Assembly: GCF_000349325.1 (NCBI RefSeq)
Contig: NC_020504.1
Span: 3,692,053-3,756,052, forward strand
DNA: 64,000 bases
Source: Streptomyces davaonensis JCM 4913
Lineage (GTDB): Bacteria > Actinomycetota > Actinomycetes > Streptomycetales > Streptomycetaceae
Direction: 5' to 3'
Shown: positions 41,043 to 50,350 of the stretch, one piece after another
Numbering within the stretch: the first letter of the stretch is position 1
Layout: the number at the start of each line of letters is the position of its first letter
Position numbers and translations under genes: made by a program
The notes under the pieces: model-generated
Told to the model about the DNA's origin: nothing
Databases searched by the model: none
What the model saw: only the letters and a program-made list of their open reading frames with translations

Positions 41043-42950
41043 TCAGCCGTGCTTGGCGCGGCTCGCGGTGCGGGCGCGGTCACGCTGGTCGAGCACGACC
41101 TTGCGGATGCGAACGGCCTCCGGGGTCACCTCGACGCACTCGTCGTCGCGGCAGAACTCCAGGGACTGCTCCAGCGAGAGCTTGCGCGGCGGGACGATCG
41201 CCTCGAACGAGTCGGCCGAGGACGACCGCATGTTCGTGAGCTTCTTCTCCTTGGTGATGTTCACGTCCATGTCGTCGGAGCGCGAGTTCTCGCCGACGAT
41301 CATGCCCTCGTACACCTCGGTGCCGGGGTCGGTGAACAGCACGCCGCGCTCCTGGAGGTTCGTCATCGCGAACGCGGTGACGGCACCGGAGCGGTCGGCG
41401 ACGAGCGAGCCGTTGTTGCGGGTCTGGAGCGTGCCGAACCAGGGCTCGAAGCCCTCGTGGATGGAGTGGCCGATGCCGGTGCCGCGGGTCTGGGTCAGGA
41501 ACTCCGTCCGGAATCCGATCAGGCCGCGCGAGGGCACCACGAACTCCATGCGGACCCAGCCGGAGCCGTGGTTGGACATGTTGTCCATCCGGCCCTTGCG
41601 GACGCCCATGAGCTGCGTGACCGCGCCCATGTGCTCCTCGGGCACGTCGATCGTCATGCGCTCGACGGGCTCGTAGGTCTTGCCGTCGACCTCCTTGGTG
41701 ACGACCTGGGGCTTGCCGATGGTCAGCTCGAAGCCCTCGCGGCGCATCTGCTCGACCAGGATGGCGAGCGCGAGCTCACCACGGCCCTGGACCTCCCAGG
41801 CGTCCGGGCGCTCGGTGTCGAGCACGCGGAGGGAGACGTTACCGATCAGCTCGCGGTCCAGGCGGTCCTTGACCTGACGGGCGGTGACCTTGCGGTCCTT
41901 GACCACGGCCTTGGCGTCCGCGCCCTTGCCGGTGGCACCACGGCCGACCAGCGGCGAGGTGTTGGTACCGATGACCATGGAGATCGCGGGCTCGTCGACC
42001 GTGATCAGCGGAAGGGCGATCGGGTTCTCGGTGTCGGCGAGGGTCTCACCGATCATGATGTCCGGGATACCGGCGACGGCGCAGATGTCACCGGGGCCGG
42101 CCACCTCGGCGGGCTTGCGGGTGAGCGCCTCGGTCATCAGCAGCTCGGTGATGCGGACGTTGGACATGGTCCCGTCGCGCTTGATCCACGTGACGGTCTG
42201 GCCCTTGCGCAGCTCGCCCTGCTCGACGCGGAGCAGCGCGATACGGCCGAGGAAGTTGTCGGCGTCCAGGTTGGTGACGTGCGCCTGGAGCGGGGCGGCC
42301 TCGTCGTAGTTCGGGGCCGGGATGTGCTCCAGGATCGTCGAGAAGAACGGCTCCAGGCTGGTGGAGTCCGCGGGAACGGTCCCGTCCTCCGGCTTGGTCA
42401 GCGAGGCGACGCCGTCCCGGCCGCAGGCGTAGACGATCGGGAACTCGATCTGGTCCTCGTCGGCGTCCAGGTCGAGGAAGAGGTCGTACGTCTCGTTGAC
42501 GACCTCGTCGATCCGGGAGTCCGGGCGGTCCGTCTTGTTGATGCACAGAATCACGGGCAGGCGCTGCTGGAGCGCCTTGCGCAGCACGAAGCGGGTCTGC
42601 GGAAGCGGGCCCTCGGAGGCGTCCACGAGGAGGACGACACCGTCGACCATCGACAGACCGCGCTCGACCTCACCGCCGAAGTCGGCGTGGCCGGGGGTGT
42701 CGATGATGTTGATCGTGATCGGCTCGCCGCCGTCCTTGGGGTGGTACTTCACCGCCGTGTTCTTGGCGAGGATCGTGATGCCCTTCTCACGCTCCAGGTC
42801 GTTCGAGTCCATCATGCGGTCGTCGACGGAGTCGAGCTGGTGCGCGGCGAAGGCGCCGGCCTGCTTCAGCATGCCGTCGACGATGGTGGTCTTGCCGTGG
42901 TCGACGTGGGCGACGATAGCGACGTTACGGATGTCGTGGCGCGTGGCCAT
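41043..42950 (-). CDS. typA: ribosome-associated translational GTPase TypA/BipA
   Basis: 635 residues, ATG 42950. Translation-factor GTPase: G1 AHVDHGKTT, G2 REKGITI, G3 DTPGHADFGGEVER, G4 NKTDRPD, G5 near YACGRDG. The second half has EF-G-like domains and the TypA-specific C-terminal part (VPSRGLIGFRTEFLTQTRGT). BipA helps 50S assembly and stress adaptation. In S. coelicolor it is next to bldK, which supports naming operon C. Upstream open frame to 43031 is rejected because GGGAGAA precedes 42950. Confidence 0.93.
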   Translation of the reverse strand: MATRHDIRNVAIVAHVDHGKTTIVDGMLKQAGAFAAHQLDSVDDRMMDSNDLEREKGITILAKNTAVKYHPKDGGEPITINIIDTPGHADFGGEVERGLSMVDGVVLLVDASEGPLPQTRFVLRKALQQRLPVILCINKTDRPDSRIDEVVNETYDLFLDLDADEDQIEFPIVYACGRDGVASLTKPEDGTVPADSTSLEPFFSTILEHIPAPNYDEAAPLQAHVTNLDADNFLGRIALLRVEQGELRKGQTVTWIKRDGTMSNVRITELLMTEALTRKPAEVAGPGDICAVAGIPDIMIGETLADTENPIALPLITVDEPAISMVIGTNTSPLVGRGATGKGADAKAVVKDRKVTARQVKDRLDRELIGNVSLRVLDTERPDAWEVQGRGELALAILVEQMRREGFELTIGKPQVVTKEVDGKTYEPVERMTIDVPEEHMGAVTQLMGVRKGRMDNMSNHGSGWVRMEFVVPSRGLIGFRTEFLTQTRGTGIGHSIHEGFEPWFGTLQTRNNGSLVADRSGAVTAFAMTNLQERGVLFTDPGTEVYEGMIVGENSRSDDMDVNITKEKKLTNMRSSSADSFEAIVPPRKLSLEQSLEFCRDDECVEVTPEAVRIRKVVLDQRDRARTASRAKHG

Positions 42951-43053
42951 ATTGCGGCGTTCTCCCGGAGTGTGAGGACGGCCTGCGCGTACATCTGTGT
43001 TACGCGGGCCCTGCCGGGCTTGACATGCCACGGCCTCACCCCATGGTACGGGG

Positions 43054-43092
43054 CCTGGGCAGCTGAGGCGCGCCGGGCTACTTCTGCCCAGG
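43054..43092 (-). terminator. hairpin after the lone binding-protein gene
   Basis: CCTGGGCAG / CTGCCCAGG, 21-nt loop, between the binding-protein stop (43111) and typA. Confidence 0.5.
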
Positions 43093-43110
43093 TAGGAGTG
43101 GGTTTGGGAG

Positions 43111-45216
43111 CTACTTCTTGGTCGGTCCGGCGGCCGGGCGGGCGCCCTTCCTCAGGAAGCCCATGTCCTCGTACACCGGGGTCCGGAAACCGAACGCGCC
43201 GGTGTTGGCCAGGTTCTTCCTGGCCGCGGTGAGCTGGGGGCGCTGGTAGAGGGGGATGGAGCCGGCCGACGCCCAGATCCGGGAGTCCGCCTTGCGGATC
43301 AGCCCTCGGCTCTCGGACTCGTTCAGGGTGGAGAGCGCCTGATCGAACAGTTGATCGACCTGGTCGGTGCCGACCCGGGTGTAGTTCTGCTCCACGTTCA
43401 GGGAGCCGTCCGCCGCCGGGACCGGCTTGGCGTAGATCGGGCGGGCGTCGGTGGCGGGGAAGGCGGAGGCGGGCCAGGAGTAGAGGGCCAGGTCGTACTC
43501 GCCGGAGGCGATGTGGTCCTTGAAGTAGCTCTCGTCCGCGACCTTCGACAGCTCGGTGCGGATGCCGACCCGGTCGAGCATGCGGCGGATGCGCTCGGCG
43601 ACCGTGCGCAGGGTCTGAGAACCCGACCCCGAAGGCAGGACGAAGCGGAGCGTGAGCGCCTTGCCGTCCTTCGCCAGCGCGCCGGCCGCGGCGCCCGCGC
43701 TGTCCTTCTTGGGGGCCGCGGTGCCCTTGGGCGCGTAGGCGCCCTGCGCCCCGCCCTGCTGCTTCAGGTCGTGCCGCTTCTTCTCCCGGTCCGCCTCCGC
43801 GGGCGCCTTGTCGTCCTCCCCGACGATGTAGGTGCCCTCGTCCTCGCCGGAGGACTCGTCCTTGTCCCCCTTCTTCCGCTCCTTCTCCGCCCCCGCCGCC
43901 TTCTCGCCCTTCTTCTCCTTCACCGGGCCGCCGGGCACCCATCCGGCGTCCGCGAGGAGCGCCTGGGCCTCCGCGGTGTCCTGGTCGCCCAGGGCCCCGC
44001 TGTTGTCGGCGTAGGCGGCCTGTCCGGCCAGCGCCAGATGGCTGCCGACGGGCTCGGCGGGCAGCCCCAGCGGCTTCAGCACGACCCTGGCGAGCTCCTC
44101 CCGGTCCAGTGCCCGCGCCACCGCCCGGCGGACCCGTTCGTCGGCGAGCGGGCCGTCCGCGCCGTTCAGAGCGAGCTGGGTGAAGGCGGGCTCCAGCGAC
44201 CGGCGCACCTCGAAGCTCTTCAGGGCCTGCTGTCGGCGGTCGTACTTCGTCAGCGCCTTGGGCCGCTCGGCGGCCCGCTTGCCCTCGGGGCCGGACAGCG
44301 GAGTGCCGCTGTTGCGCGGGGTGCTCGTGCCCTGGGCGCCGTGGCGGGCGGGCGGCAGGCCGATGCGGCGGACGGTGTCGGGGTCGATCTCGGCCAGGTC
44401 GAGTGTCCCGGCGGCCAGCGCCTGGGCCCGTTCGTCGCGCGGCACCGCGCGCAGCACGATCTCGTTCAGCTTGGCCGGGCTGCCCCACCAGCGAGGGTTG
44501 CGGGCGAGGGTGATCTCGTCGTCCTTGCGGTCGATCTTCCGCACGGCGAAGGGCCCGGCGGTGACCTTGAGCTTGCGCCGGGCGCCGTCGTTGAAGGAGT
44601 CCGGGGTGCCCATGACGTCCTTCGGGTACAGCGGGGAGAACAGCGAGCGCCAGTCCCCGTAGGGGCGGGCGAAGGTGACCTTGACCTCCAGGTCGTTGGC
44701 GCCCCGCTCGATGCGCTGGATGCGCTCGTACCCGGCGTTGCGGGCGGTCCAGTACGCCGAGTCCTTGCCGGACAGCGCCCGCCACTGGGCCGCGAAGTCG
44801 GCGGCGCCGATCTCCCGCCCGTCGCTCCAGACGGCCTGCTGGTTCAGCTTGTACAGCACGACCTGCTTGGGCTCGGTCTCGACGACCTTGGCCGACTCCA
44901 GGTAGTCGGAGTTGATCTCCGGCCGCCCGTTCTCGTCGAGGCGGTACAGCGAGGGCAGCACGGCCTGCGCGACCCGGGTGGTGGTCGCGTCGGCGTCGGC
45001 CTGGAAGGTGTTCAGGGTGTCCGGCACGGTGTCCACGGCCCAGCGCAGGGTGCCGCCGTCGGCGAGCAGGGAACGGGCGGCGGGGGCGATGTCCTGCCCG
45101 GCGAGCGGCCGGCCCGCGGGGTCCTTGGAGGCACAGCCGGACAGCGCCAGGGCGCCGGCGGTGAGGAAGAGCACCGAGCGCGTCACAGCACGCGGTGCAG
45201 GGCCGTCGTAGGACAT
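43111..45216 (-). CDS. orphan family-5 peptide-binding lipoprotein with charged insert
   Basis: 701 residues, ATG 45216 after GGAGGTAAGCGG. Sec lipoprotein signal RAVTRSVLFLTAGALALSGC (lipobox LSGC, Cys28). SBP_bac_5 fold: RWAVDTVPDTLNTFQADADA, LNQQAVWSDGREIGAADFAA, YPKDVMGTPDSFND. Between about residues 429 and 519 a Lys/Glu-rich, low-complexity insert (for example GEKAAGAEKERKKGDKDESS) separates the two halves, absent from ordinary Opp-binding proteins. No permease or ATPase genes adjoin it, so it may feed one of the three nearby importers. The region upstream (45217-45501) has two TGATCAC boxes at 45246 and 45272. Confidence 0.85.
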   Translation of the reverse strand: MSYDGPAPRAVTRSVLFLTAGALALSGCASKDPAGRPLAGQDIAPAARSLLADGGTLRWAVDTVPDTLNTFQADADATTTRVAQAVLPSLYRLDENGRPEINSDYLESAKVVETEPKQVVLYKLNQQAVWSDGREIGAADFAAQWRALSGKDSAYWTARNAGYERIQRIERGANDLEVKVTFARPYGDWRSLFSPLYPKDVMGTPDSFNDGARRKLKVTAGPFAVRKIDRKDDEITLARNPRWWGSPAKLNEIVLRAVPRDERAQALAAGTLDLAEIDPDTVRRIGLPPARHGAQGTSTPRNSGTPLSGPEGKRAAERPKALTKYDRRQQALKSFEVRRSLEPAFTQLALNGADGPLADERVRRAVARALDREELARVVLKPLGLPAEPVGSHLALAGQAAYADNSGALGDQDTAEAQALLADAGWVPGGPVKEKKGEKAAGAEKERKKGDKDESSGEDEGTYIVGEDDKAPAEADREKKRHDLKQQGGAQGAYAPKGTAAPKKDSAGAAAGALAKDGKALTLRFVLPSGSGSQTLRTVAERIRRMLDRVGIRTELSKVADESYFKDHIASGEYDLALYSWPASAFPATDARPIYAKPVPAADGSLNVEQNYTRVGTDQVDQLFDQALSTLNESESRGLIRKADSRIWASAGSIPLYQRPQLTAARKNLANTGAFGFRTPVYEDMGFLRKGARPAAGPTKK

Positions 45217-45501
45217 CCGCTTACCTCCGGGAGCCGCGGGAGTTATGATCACGTTTGGCGGTATATGGAGCTGATCACATCTATGCGGCCACTGAAGAGG
45301 AAAGGGTTCGGCAACGGAGGGCGACACGGCGAGCGACGCCGGGAACCCCACCCGTGCGGCGCAACGCACCAAGGGATGCACCTACGCGCCTCGGCCAATC
45401 GGTGCACGTCCCTTCACAGCGACAGGTGTGACGCGCAACACTCGCAGGCGCATGAACGTTGCCACCCACGGCCGCACGGCCGACGGAAGTGAGGTCACGT
45501 C
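45217..45501. promoter_or_regulatory. divergent intergenic region with repeated TGATCAC
   Basis: Holds the promoters for the orphan binding protein and the sdh-linked gene. TGATCAC occurs at 45246-45252 and 45272-45278 (26 bp apart), and a GGCCGCACGGCCG dyad at about 45471-45483. No gene. Confidence 0.4.
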
Positions 45502-45792
45502 ATGTCCGTGCACGACGACCTGATGTCAGTCCAGCGGTGCCTCGACGACCTGAACCGGTCGGTGAGCCGTCTGGAGCAGCAGCTCGGCAGCGGCGGTCTG
45601 GACATCCGCCGCGTCCGTACCGACTGCGATCACCTGCGCGAGAGCGTGGCCATGCTGCGGGCGGCGGCCAACACCACCACGCCGCAGAAGCGCCCGGATC
45701 TCGTCACGATCCCGGACACCCCGTACGACGACTCGCTGTGGATCGACACCGACGACGAGGGTCTCGGCGCCCGGGACCGGCGAGCACCCTGA
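45502..45792 (+). CDS. small coiled-coil hypothetical protein
   Basis: 96 residues. N-terminal MSVHDDLMSVQRCLDDLNRS followed by VSRLEQQLGSG and CDHLRESVAMLRAA reads as two short amphipathic helices or a coiled coil; acidic C-terminal half (IPDTPYDDSLWIDTDDEG). One Streptomyces-typical protein of unknown function. It sits 24 nt before the succinate dehydrogenase genes and is probably cotranscribed, so it may belong to the same regulon. Confidence 0.75.
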   Translation: MSVHDDLMSVQRCLDDLNRSVSRLEQQLGSGGLDIRRVRTDCDHLRESVAMLRAAANTTTPQKRPDLVTIPDTPYDDSLWIDTDDEGLGARDRRAP

Positions 45793-45816
45793 ACCCGAAA
45801 CCGACCGGAGTCAGAC

Positions 45817-46650
45817 TTGGCCACTGGTACGGAACCCCCCGACACAGACCCCCATCCGTCCGGCGGCGTACACACCCGTACGCGCGCCGCGATCACCGCC
45901 CCGCATCTGCGGACCGACCGCTGGTGGCTGGCGCCCGCCGCCACGGCGGCCGGTCTGCTGGCGTTCATCGTGTACTCGACCTGGCGCGCCTTCGCCAACG
46001 CCGACTACTACGCGGCGCCGTACGTCTCGCCGTTCTACTCCCCGTGTCTCGCGGAGAACTGCGAGCCGATGAAGAACGGGCCCAACTGGGAGATCTTCGG
46101 GAGTTGGTGGGGCATCTCCCCCGCCATCCTGATCCTGATCTTCCCGCTCGGCTTCCGGCTGACCTGCTACTACTACCGCAAGGCCTACTACCGGGGCTTC
46201 TGGGCCTCGCCCCCGGCCTGCGCGGTCGCCGAGCCGCACCAGAAGTACACCGGTGAGACCCGCTTCCCGCTGATCCTCCAGAACATCCACCGGTACTTCT
46301 TCTACGCCGCGATCCCGGTCGCCGGAATCCTCACCTACGACACGGTGCTGACCTTCCGCGACGAGCACTACGAGTGGGGCCACATGGGCCTCGGCACCCT
46401 GGTGTTCCTCGTCAACATCGTGCTGATCTGGGCGTACACGATCTCCTGCCACTCGTGCAGGCACATCGTCGGCGGCAAGCTCAAGCACTTCTCCAAGCAC
46501 CCCGTGCGCTACCGGATGTGGCAGTGGGTCGGGAAGCTGAACGCCCGTCACATGCTGCTCGCCTGGTCCTCGTTGGTGAGCGTGGCGCTCGCCGACTTCT
46601 ACGTCTTCCTTCTCGCGTCCGGTGCCTTCGACGATCCGAGGTTGTTCTGA
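45817..46650 (+). CDS. succinate dehydrogenase membrane anchor / cytochrome b-type subunit
   Basis: 277 residues with a TTG start (GGAG before TTGGCCACT). About five membrane helices: PAATAAGLLAFIVYSTW, WGISPAILILIFPLGF, LILQNIHRYFFYAAIPVAG, LGTLVFLVNIVLIWAYTI, HMLLAWSSLVSVALADF. Histidines in NIHRYFF and CHSCRHIVGGKLKHF are candidate heme or quinone ligands, with paired cysteines C-x2-C at ISCHSCRH. It matches the anchor of the Sdh1-type complex (M. tuberculosis Rv0249c). Stop overlaps the sdhA start (TGATG). Confidence 0.82.
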   Translation: MATGTEPPDTDPHPSGGVHTRTRAAITAPHLRTDRWWLAPAATAAGLLAFIVYSTWRAFANADYYAAPYVSPFYSPCLAENCEPMKNGPNWEIFGSWWGISPAILILIFPLGFRLTCYYYRKAYYRGFWASPPACAVAEPHQKYTGETRFPLILQNIHRYFFYAAIPVAGILTYDTVLTFRDEHYEWGHMGLGTLVFLVNIVLIWAYTISCHSCRHIVGGKLKHFSKHPVRYRMWQWVGKLNARHMLLAWSSLVSVALADFYVFLLASGAFDDPRLF

Positions 46651-48578
46651 TGTCCGTGGTGGACCGGCAGGAGTGGGATGTCGTCGTGATCGGCGCGGGC
46701 GGCGCGGGCCTGCGCGCCGCCATCGAGGCGCGTGAGCGCGGCGCCCGTACGGCGGTCATCTGCAAGTCGCTGTTCGGCAAGGCGCACACGGTGATGGCCG
46801 AGGGCGGGATCGCGGCCGCGATGGCCAACGTCAACGAACACGACAGCTGGCAGGTTCACTTCCGCGACACCATGCGCGGCGGGAAGTTCCTCAACCAGTG
46901 GCGGATGGCCGAGCTGCACGCGCAGGAGGCCCCGGACCGGGTGTGGGAACTGGAGACCTGGGGCGCCCTGTTCGACCGTACGAAGGACGGGAAGATCTCC
47001 CAGCGCAACTTCGGCGGCCATGAATATCCGCGGCTCGCGCATGTCGGTGACCGCACCGGCCTGGAACTGATCCGCACCCTCCAGCAGAAGATCGTCTCCT
47101 TGCAGCAGCAGGACTTCAAGGAGACCGGCGACTACGAGTCCCGCCTGAAGGTCTTCCAGGAGTGCACGGTCACCCGGGTCCTCAAGGACGGCCCCCGGGT
47201 CTCGGGCGTCTTCGCCTACGACCGCGAAACCGGCCGTTTCTTCGTCCTCGAAGCGCCCGCCGTCGTCATCGCCACCGGTGGCATCGGCAAGTCCTTCAAG
47301 GTGACGTCGAACTCGTGGGAGTACACCGGCGACGGCCACGCGCTGGCGCTGCTCGCGGGAGCGCCGCTGCTCAACATGGAGTTCGTGCAGTTCCACCCGA
47401 CCGGCATGGTCTGGCCGCCGTCGGTGAAGGGCATCCTGGTCACCGAGTCGGTGCGCGGCGACGGCGGGGTGCTCAGGAACTCCGAGGGCAAGCGGTTCAT
47501 GTTCGACTACGTCCCGGACGTCTTCAAGGAGAAGTACGCCGAGTCCGAGGAGGAGGGCGACCGCTGGTACGACGACCCGGACAACAACCGGCGGCCCCCT
47601 GAACTGCTCCCCCGCGACGAGGTGGCCCGCGCCATCAACTCCGAGGTGAAGGCGGGCCGCGGCTCCCCGCACGGCGGGGTCTTCCTGGACGTGTCGACGC
47701 GGATGCCCGCCGAGGTGATCAAGCGCCGACTGCCGTCGATGTATCACCAGTTCAAGGAGCTGGCGGACGTCGACATCACCGCGGAGGCGATGGAGGTCGG
47801 GCCGACCTGTCACTACGTGATGGGCGGGATCGCGGTGGACTCCGACACGGCCGCCGCGCGCGGGGTGCCGGGGCTTTTCGCGGCCGGTGAGGTCGCGGGC
47901 GGGATGCACGGCTCGAACCGGCTCGGCGGCAACTCCCTGTCCGATCTCCTGGTGTTCGGGCGCCGGGCGGGCTGGCACGCGGCCGAGTACACCGCCGCCC
48001 TCGCCTTCGAACGCCCCGAGGTCGACGACGTCCAGATCGACACCGCGGCGGCCGAGGCGCTGCGCCCCTTCTCCGCGGAGAGCCCCGACGAGGCCGCGCC
48101 GGAGAACCCGTACAGCCTCCATCAGGAACTCCAGCAGACCATGAACGACCTGGTGGGCATCATCCGCCGCGAGGGCGAGATGGCGCACGCGCTGGAGAAA
48201 CTGGGCGAGCTGCGGGTACGGGCCCGCAGGGCCGGGGTCGAGGGGCACCGGCAGTTCAACCCCGGCTGGCATCTGGCCCTGGACCTCAGGAACATGCTGC
48301 TGGTCAGCGAGTGCGTGGCGCGGGCCGCCCTGGAGCGCAGCGAGTCGCGCGGCGGCCACACCCGCGAGGACCATCCGACGATGGAGCGCGTCTGGCGCAA
48401 CATCAATCTGCTGTGCCGGCTGGCCGACCCCACGGGTGGTCTGGCGGCGACCGATCCCGAGCGCGGCCAGATCGACCTCACCCGGGAGACCACCGACCCC
48501 ATCCGCCCGGACCTGCTCGCCCTCTTCGACAAGGAGGAGCTGGTCAAGTACCTCGCCGAAGAGGAGCTGTACGAGTGA
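46650..48578 (+). CDS. sdhA: succinate dehydrogenase / fumarate reductase flavoprotein subunit
   Basis: 642 residues, ATG 46650. FAD site VVVIGAGGAGLRAAIEARER; covalent-FAD His region LFGKAHTVMAEGGIAAAM; NSVR-like active-site segments TESVRGDGGVLRNSEG and FVQFHPTGMV, and the catalytic R/H area GPTCHYVMGGIAVD and HGSNRLGGNSL. Length and TMAEGG-type wording match actinobacterial Sdh1. It catalyses succinate-to-fumarate oxidation, passing electrons to SdhB. Translationally coupled at both ends. Confidence 0.94.
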   Translation: MSVVDRQEWDVVVIGAGGAGLRAAIEARERGARTAVICKSLFGKAHTVMAEGGIAAAMANVNEHDSWQVHFRDTMRGGKFLNQWRMAELHAQEAPDRVWELETWGALFDRTKDGKISQRNFGGHEYPRLAHVGDRTGLELIRTLQQKIVSLQQQDFKETGDYESRLKVFQECTVTRVLKDGPRVSGVFAYDRETGRFFVLEAPAVVIATGGIGKSFKVTSNSWEYTGDGHALALLAGAPLLNMEFVQFHPTGMVWPPSVKGILVTESVRGDGGVLRNSEGKRFMFDYVPDVFKEKYAESEEEGDRWYDDPDNNRRPPELLPRDEVARAINSEVKAGRGSPHGGVFLDVSTRMPAEVIKRRLPSMYHQFKELADVDITAEAMEVGPTCHYVMGGIAVDSDTAAARGVPGLFAAGEVAGGMHGSNRLGGNSLSDLLVFGRRAGWHAAEYTAALAFERPEVDDVQIDTAAAEALRPFSAESPDEAAPENPYSLHQELQQTMNDLVGIIRREGEMAHALEKLGELRVRARRAGVEGHRQFNPGWHLALDLRNMLLVSECVARAALERSESRGGHTREDHPTMERVWRNINLLCRLADPTGGLAATDPERGQIDLTRETTDPIRPDLLALFDKEELVKYLAEEELYE

Positions 48579-49345
48579 GCAGCTACGAGGCCCGCTTCAA
48601 GGTGTGGCGCGGTGATGTCGGGGGCGGCGGTCTGGAGGATTTCGCGGTCGAGGTGAACGACGGGGAGGTCGTCCTCGACATCATCCACCGCCTCCAGGCC
48701 ACCCAGGCCCCCGACCTCGCCGTCCGCTGGAACTGCAAGGCGGGCAAGTGCGGTTCGTGCTCGGCGGAGATCAACGGCCGGCCGCGGCTGATGTGCATGA
48801 CGCGGATGTCGGTGTTCGACCGTGCCGAGACGATCACCGTGACGCCCCTGCGCGCCTTCCCGGTCGTCCGGGATCTCGTCACCGACGTCGGCTTCAACTA
48901 CACCAAGGCGCGCGAGGTCCCGGCCTTCGTGCCGCCGGAGAAGCTCGGCCCGGGTGAGTACCGGATGATGCAGGAGGACGTGGACCGCTCGCAGGAGTTC
49001 CGCAAGTGCATCGAGTGCTTCCTGTGCCAGGACACCTGCCATGTGGTCCGCGACCACGAGGAGAACAAGCAGGCGTTCGCCGGTCCGCGCTTCCTGATGC
49101 GGGTGGCGGAGCTGGACATGCACCCGCTGGACGCCGCCGCCGAGTCCGGCCTGGACCGCAAGAGCACCGCCCAGGACGAACACGGTCTCGGCTACTGCAA
49201 CATCACCAAATGCTGTACGGAGGTCTGCCCGGAAGGCATCAAGATCACGGACAACGCGCTGATCCCGCTGAAGGAGCGGGCCGTGGACCGCAAGTACGAC
49301 CCCCTGGTGTGGCTGGGATCGAAGATCCGCAGGCGGTCAGTCTGA
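48575..49345 (+). CDS. sdhB: succinate dehydrogenase iron-sulfur subunit
   Basis: 256 residues, GTG start overlapping the sdhA stop. [2Fe-2S] site NCKAGKCGSCSAEINGRPRL followed by MCMT; 4Fe/3Fe ferredoxin domain with CIECFLCQDTCHVV and later YCNITKCCTEVCPEGI. Residue set CxxCxxxC ... CxxC(C)xxxC matches SdhB, with the 3Fe-4S ligand pattern TKCCTEVCP. Its last 9 nt overlap the convergent methyltransferase gene. Confidence 0.94.
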   Translation: MSSYEARFKVWRGDVGGGGLEDFAVEVNDGEVVLDIIHRLQATQAPDLAVRWNCKAGKCGSCSAEINGRPRLMCMTRMSVFDRAETITVTPLRAFPVVRDLVTDVGFNYTKAREVPAFVPPEKLGPGEYRMMQEDVDRSQEFRKCIECFLCQDTCHVVRDHEENKQAFAGPRFLMRVAELDMHPLDAAAESGLDRKSTAQDEHGLGYCNITKCCTEVCPEGIKITDNALIPLKERAVDRKYDPLVWLGSKIRRRSV

Positions 49346-50260
49346 GTTGGCGCGCAGATACCCGGAGTGGGCCACCTGCCCCAGGAACTTGAACCGGGTG
49401 TCCGTGGTCATGTGCTTCTCGAACGCCTCCTTGATCCCGGGCCACTTCGGATGCCCGAAGTCGTCGAGTACGACGATCCCGCCCGGGGCGACGATCTGTT
49501 CGGCCCACTCCAGGTCGGCGGCGACGCCGGCCGCGGAGTGGTCGCCGTCGACGATGACGACGCCGTAGGGGCGATCGGCGACCTTGGCCCGGACCTCGGG
49601 GTCCTCACTGAAACCCTGCTGGATCCGGGCGGCGGCACCCGCCGGACCGGCCAGGCCCAGATTGGTGCGGACGGCGGCGAGGTTGACGGGCGTCCCGGAG
49701 GCGTCGTTGCCCATGGTGGCGCCGGGCTGGAGCTGGGTGCCGGCGAGCGGGTCGACGATGGTCAGGCTCGGCGCCCGTCCGGCGCGCTCCAGCATCCGGA
49801 TGAGCGCCGCGCTGAACATCCCGTACAGGGTGCCGATCTCCAGGACCTCGTCGGTCGGCGGATCGAGCAGCGGTACGGCGGACAGCTTGCCGACGATGTT
49901 CATCGTGCCGCCCGCGATCCGGCCGACGCCGAGCGCCTCCATCGCGATCAGCAGCCGGAAGGCCTGGGCGACATTGCGCTCGGCGGCCTCCCGCTCGACG
50001 CTGGTGGTGTCCACCAACTCCGTGATGGTGCGGCTGAGATGGGGTGCCGAGGGCAGCCGGGACGCGCCGCGGCCGGTGCCGTCGAAGAAGAGCTCCAGAG
50101 GGCGCTGACGGTTGCGCAGGGTGCGCAACTCCTTCTGGAGGGTGTCCTTCGAGGTGATCTCGATGTGCCGGCGCACCTCGCGTTCGATGCGCTGGTCGAT
50201 CAGTTGCACTACCGGCCTCAGGGCGCGCCTGGCGGCCTTGCTGGTGATTAACGCTCGCAT
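49337..50260 (-). CDS. SAM-dependent methyltransferase (class I), TTA codon 4
   Basis: 307 residues. SAM motifs EVLEIGTLYGMFSAALIRML and VVIVDGDHSAAGVAADLEWA with EQIVAPGGIVVLDDF, the layout of CmcI/macrocin-type and sugar O-methyltransferases. The start is ATG CGA GCG TTA (TTA at 50249-50251), so full translation probably needs the bldA tRNA. No good ribosome site is visible, and 50260 is the only start upstream of the conserved part. Convergent with and overlapping sdhB by 9 nt. Substrate unknown; it could methylate a sugar or a specialised metabolite. Confidence 0.8.
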   Translation of the reverse strand: MRALITSKAARRALRPVVQLIDQRIEREVRRHIEITSKDTLQKELRTLRNRQRPLELFFDGTGRGASRLPSAPHLSRTITELVDTTSVEREAAERNVAQAFRLLIAMEALGVGRIAGGTMNIVGKLSAVPLLDPPTDEVLEIGTLYGMFSAALIRMLERAGRAPSLTIVDPLAGTQLQPGATMGNDASGTPVNLAAVRTNLGLAGPAGAAARIQQGFSEDPEVRAKVADRPYGVVIVDGDHSAAGVAADLEWAEQIVAPGGIVVLDDFGHPKWPGIKEAFEKHMTTDTRFKFLGQVAHSGYLRANSD

Positions 50261-50350
50261 CCGTGGACCGTAGGTCGCTCACAGCCGGTCCACAACTAAC
50301 AGCAGGGTGCGCGGAGTTAAAGCACGCATGACGACTGCTTCACGCCGAGT

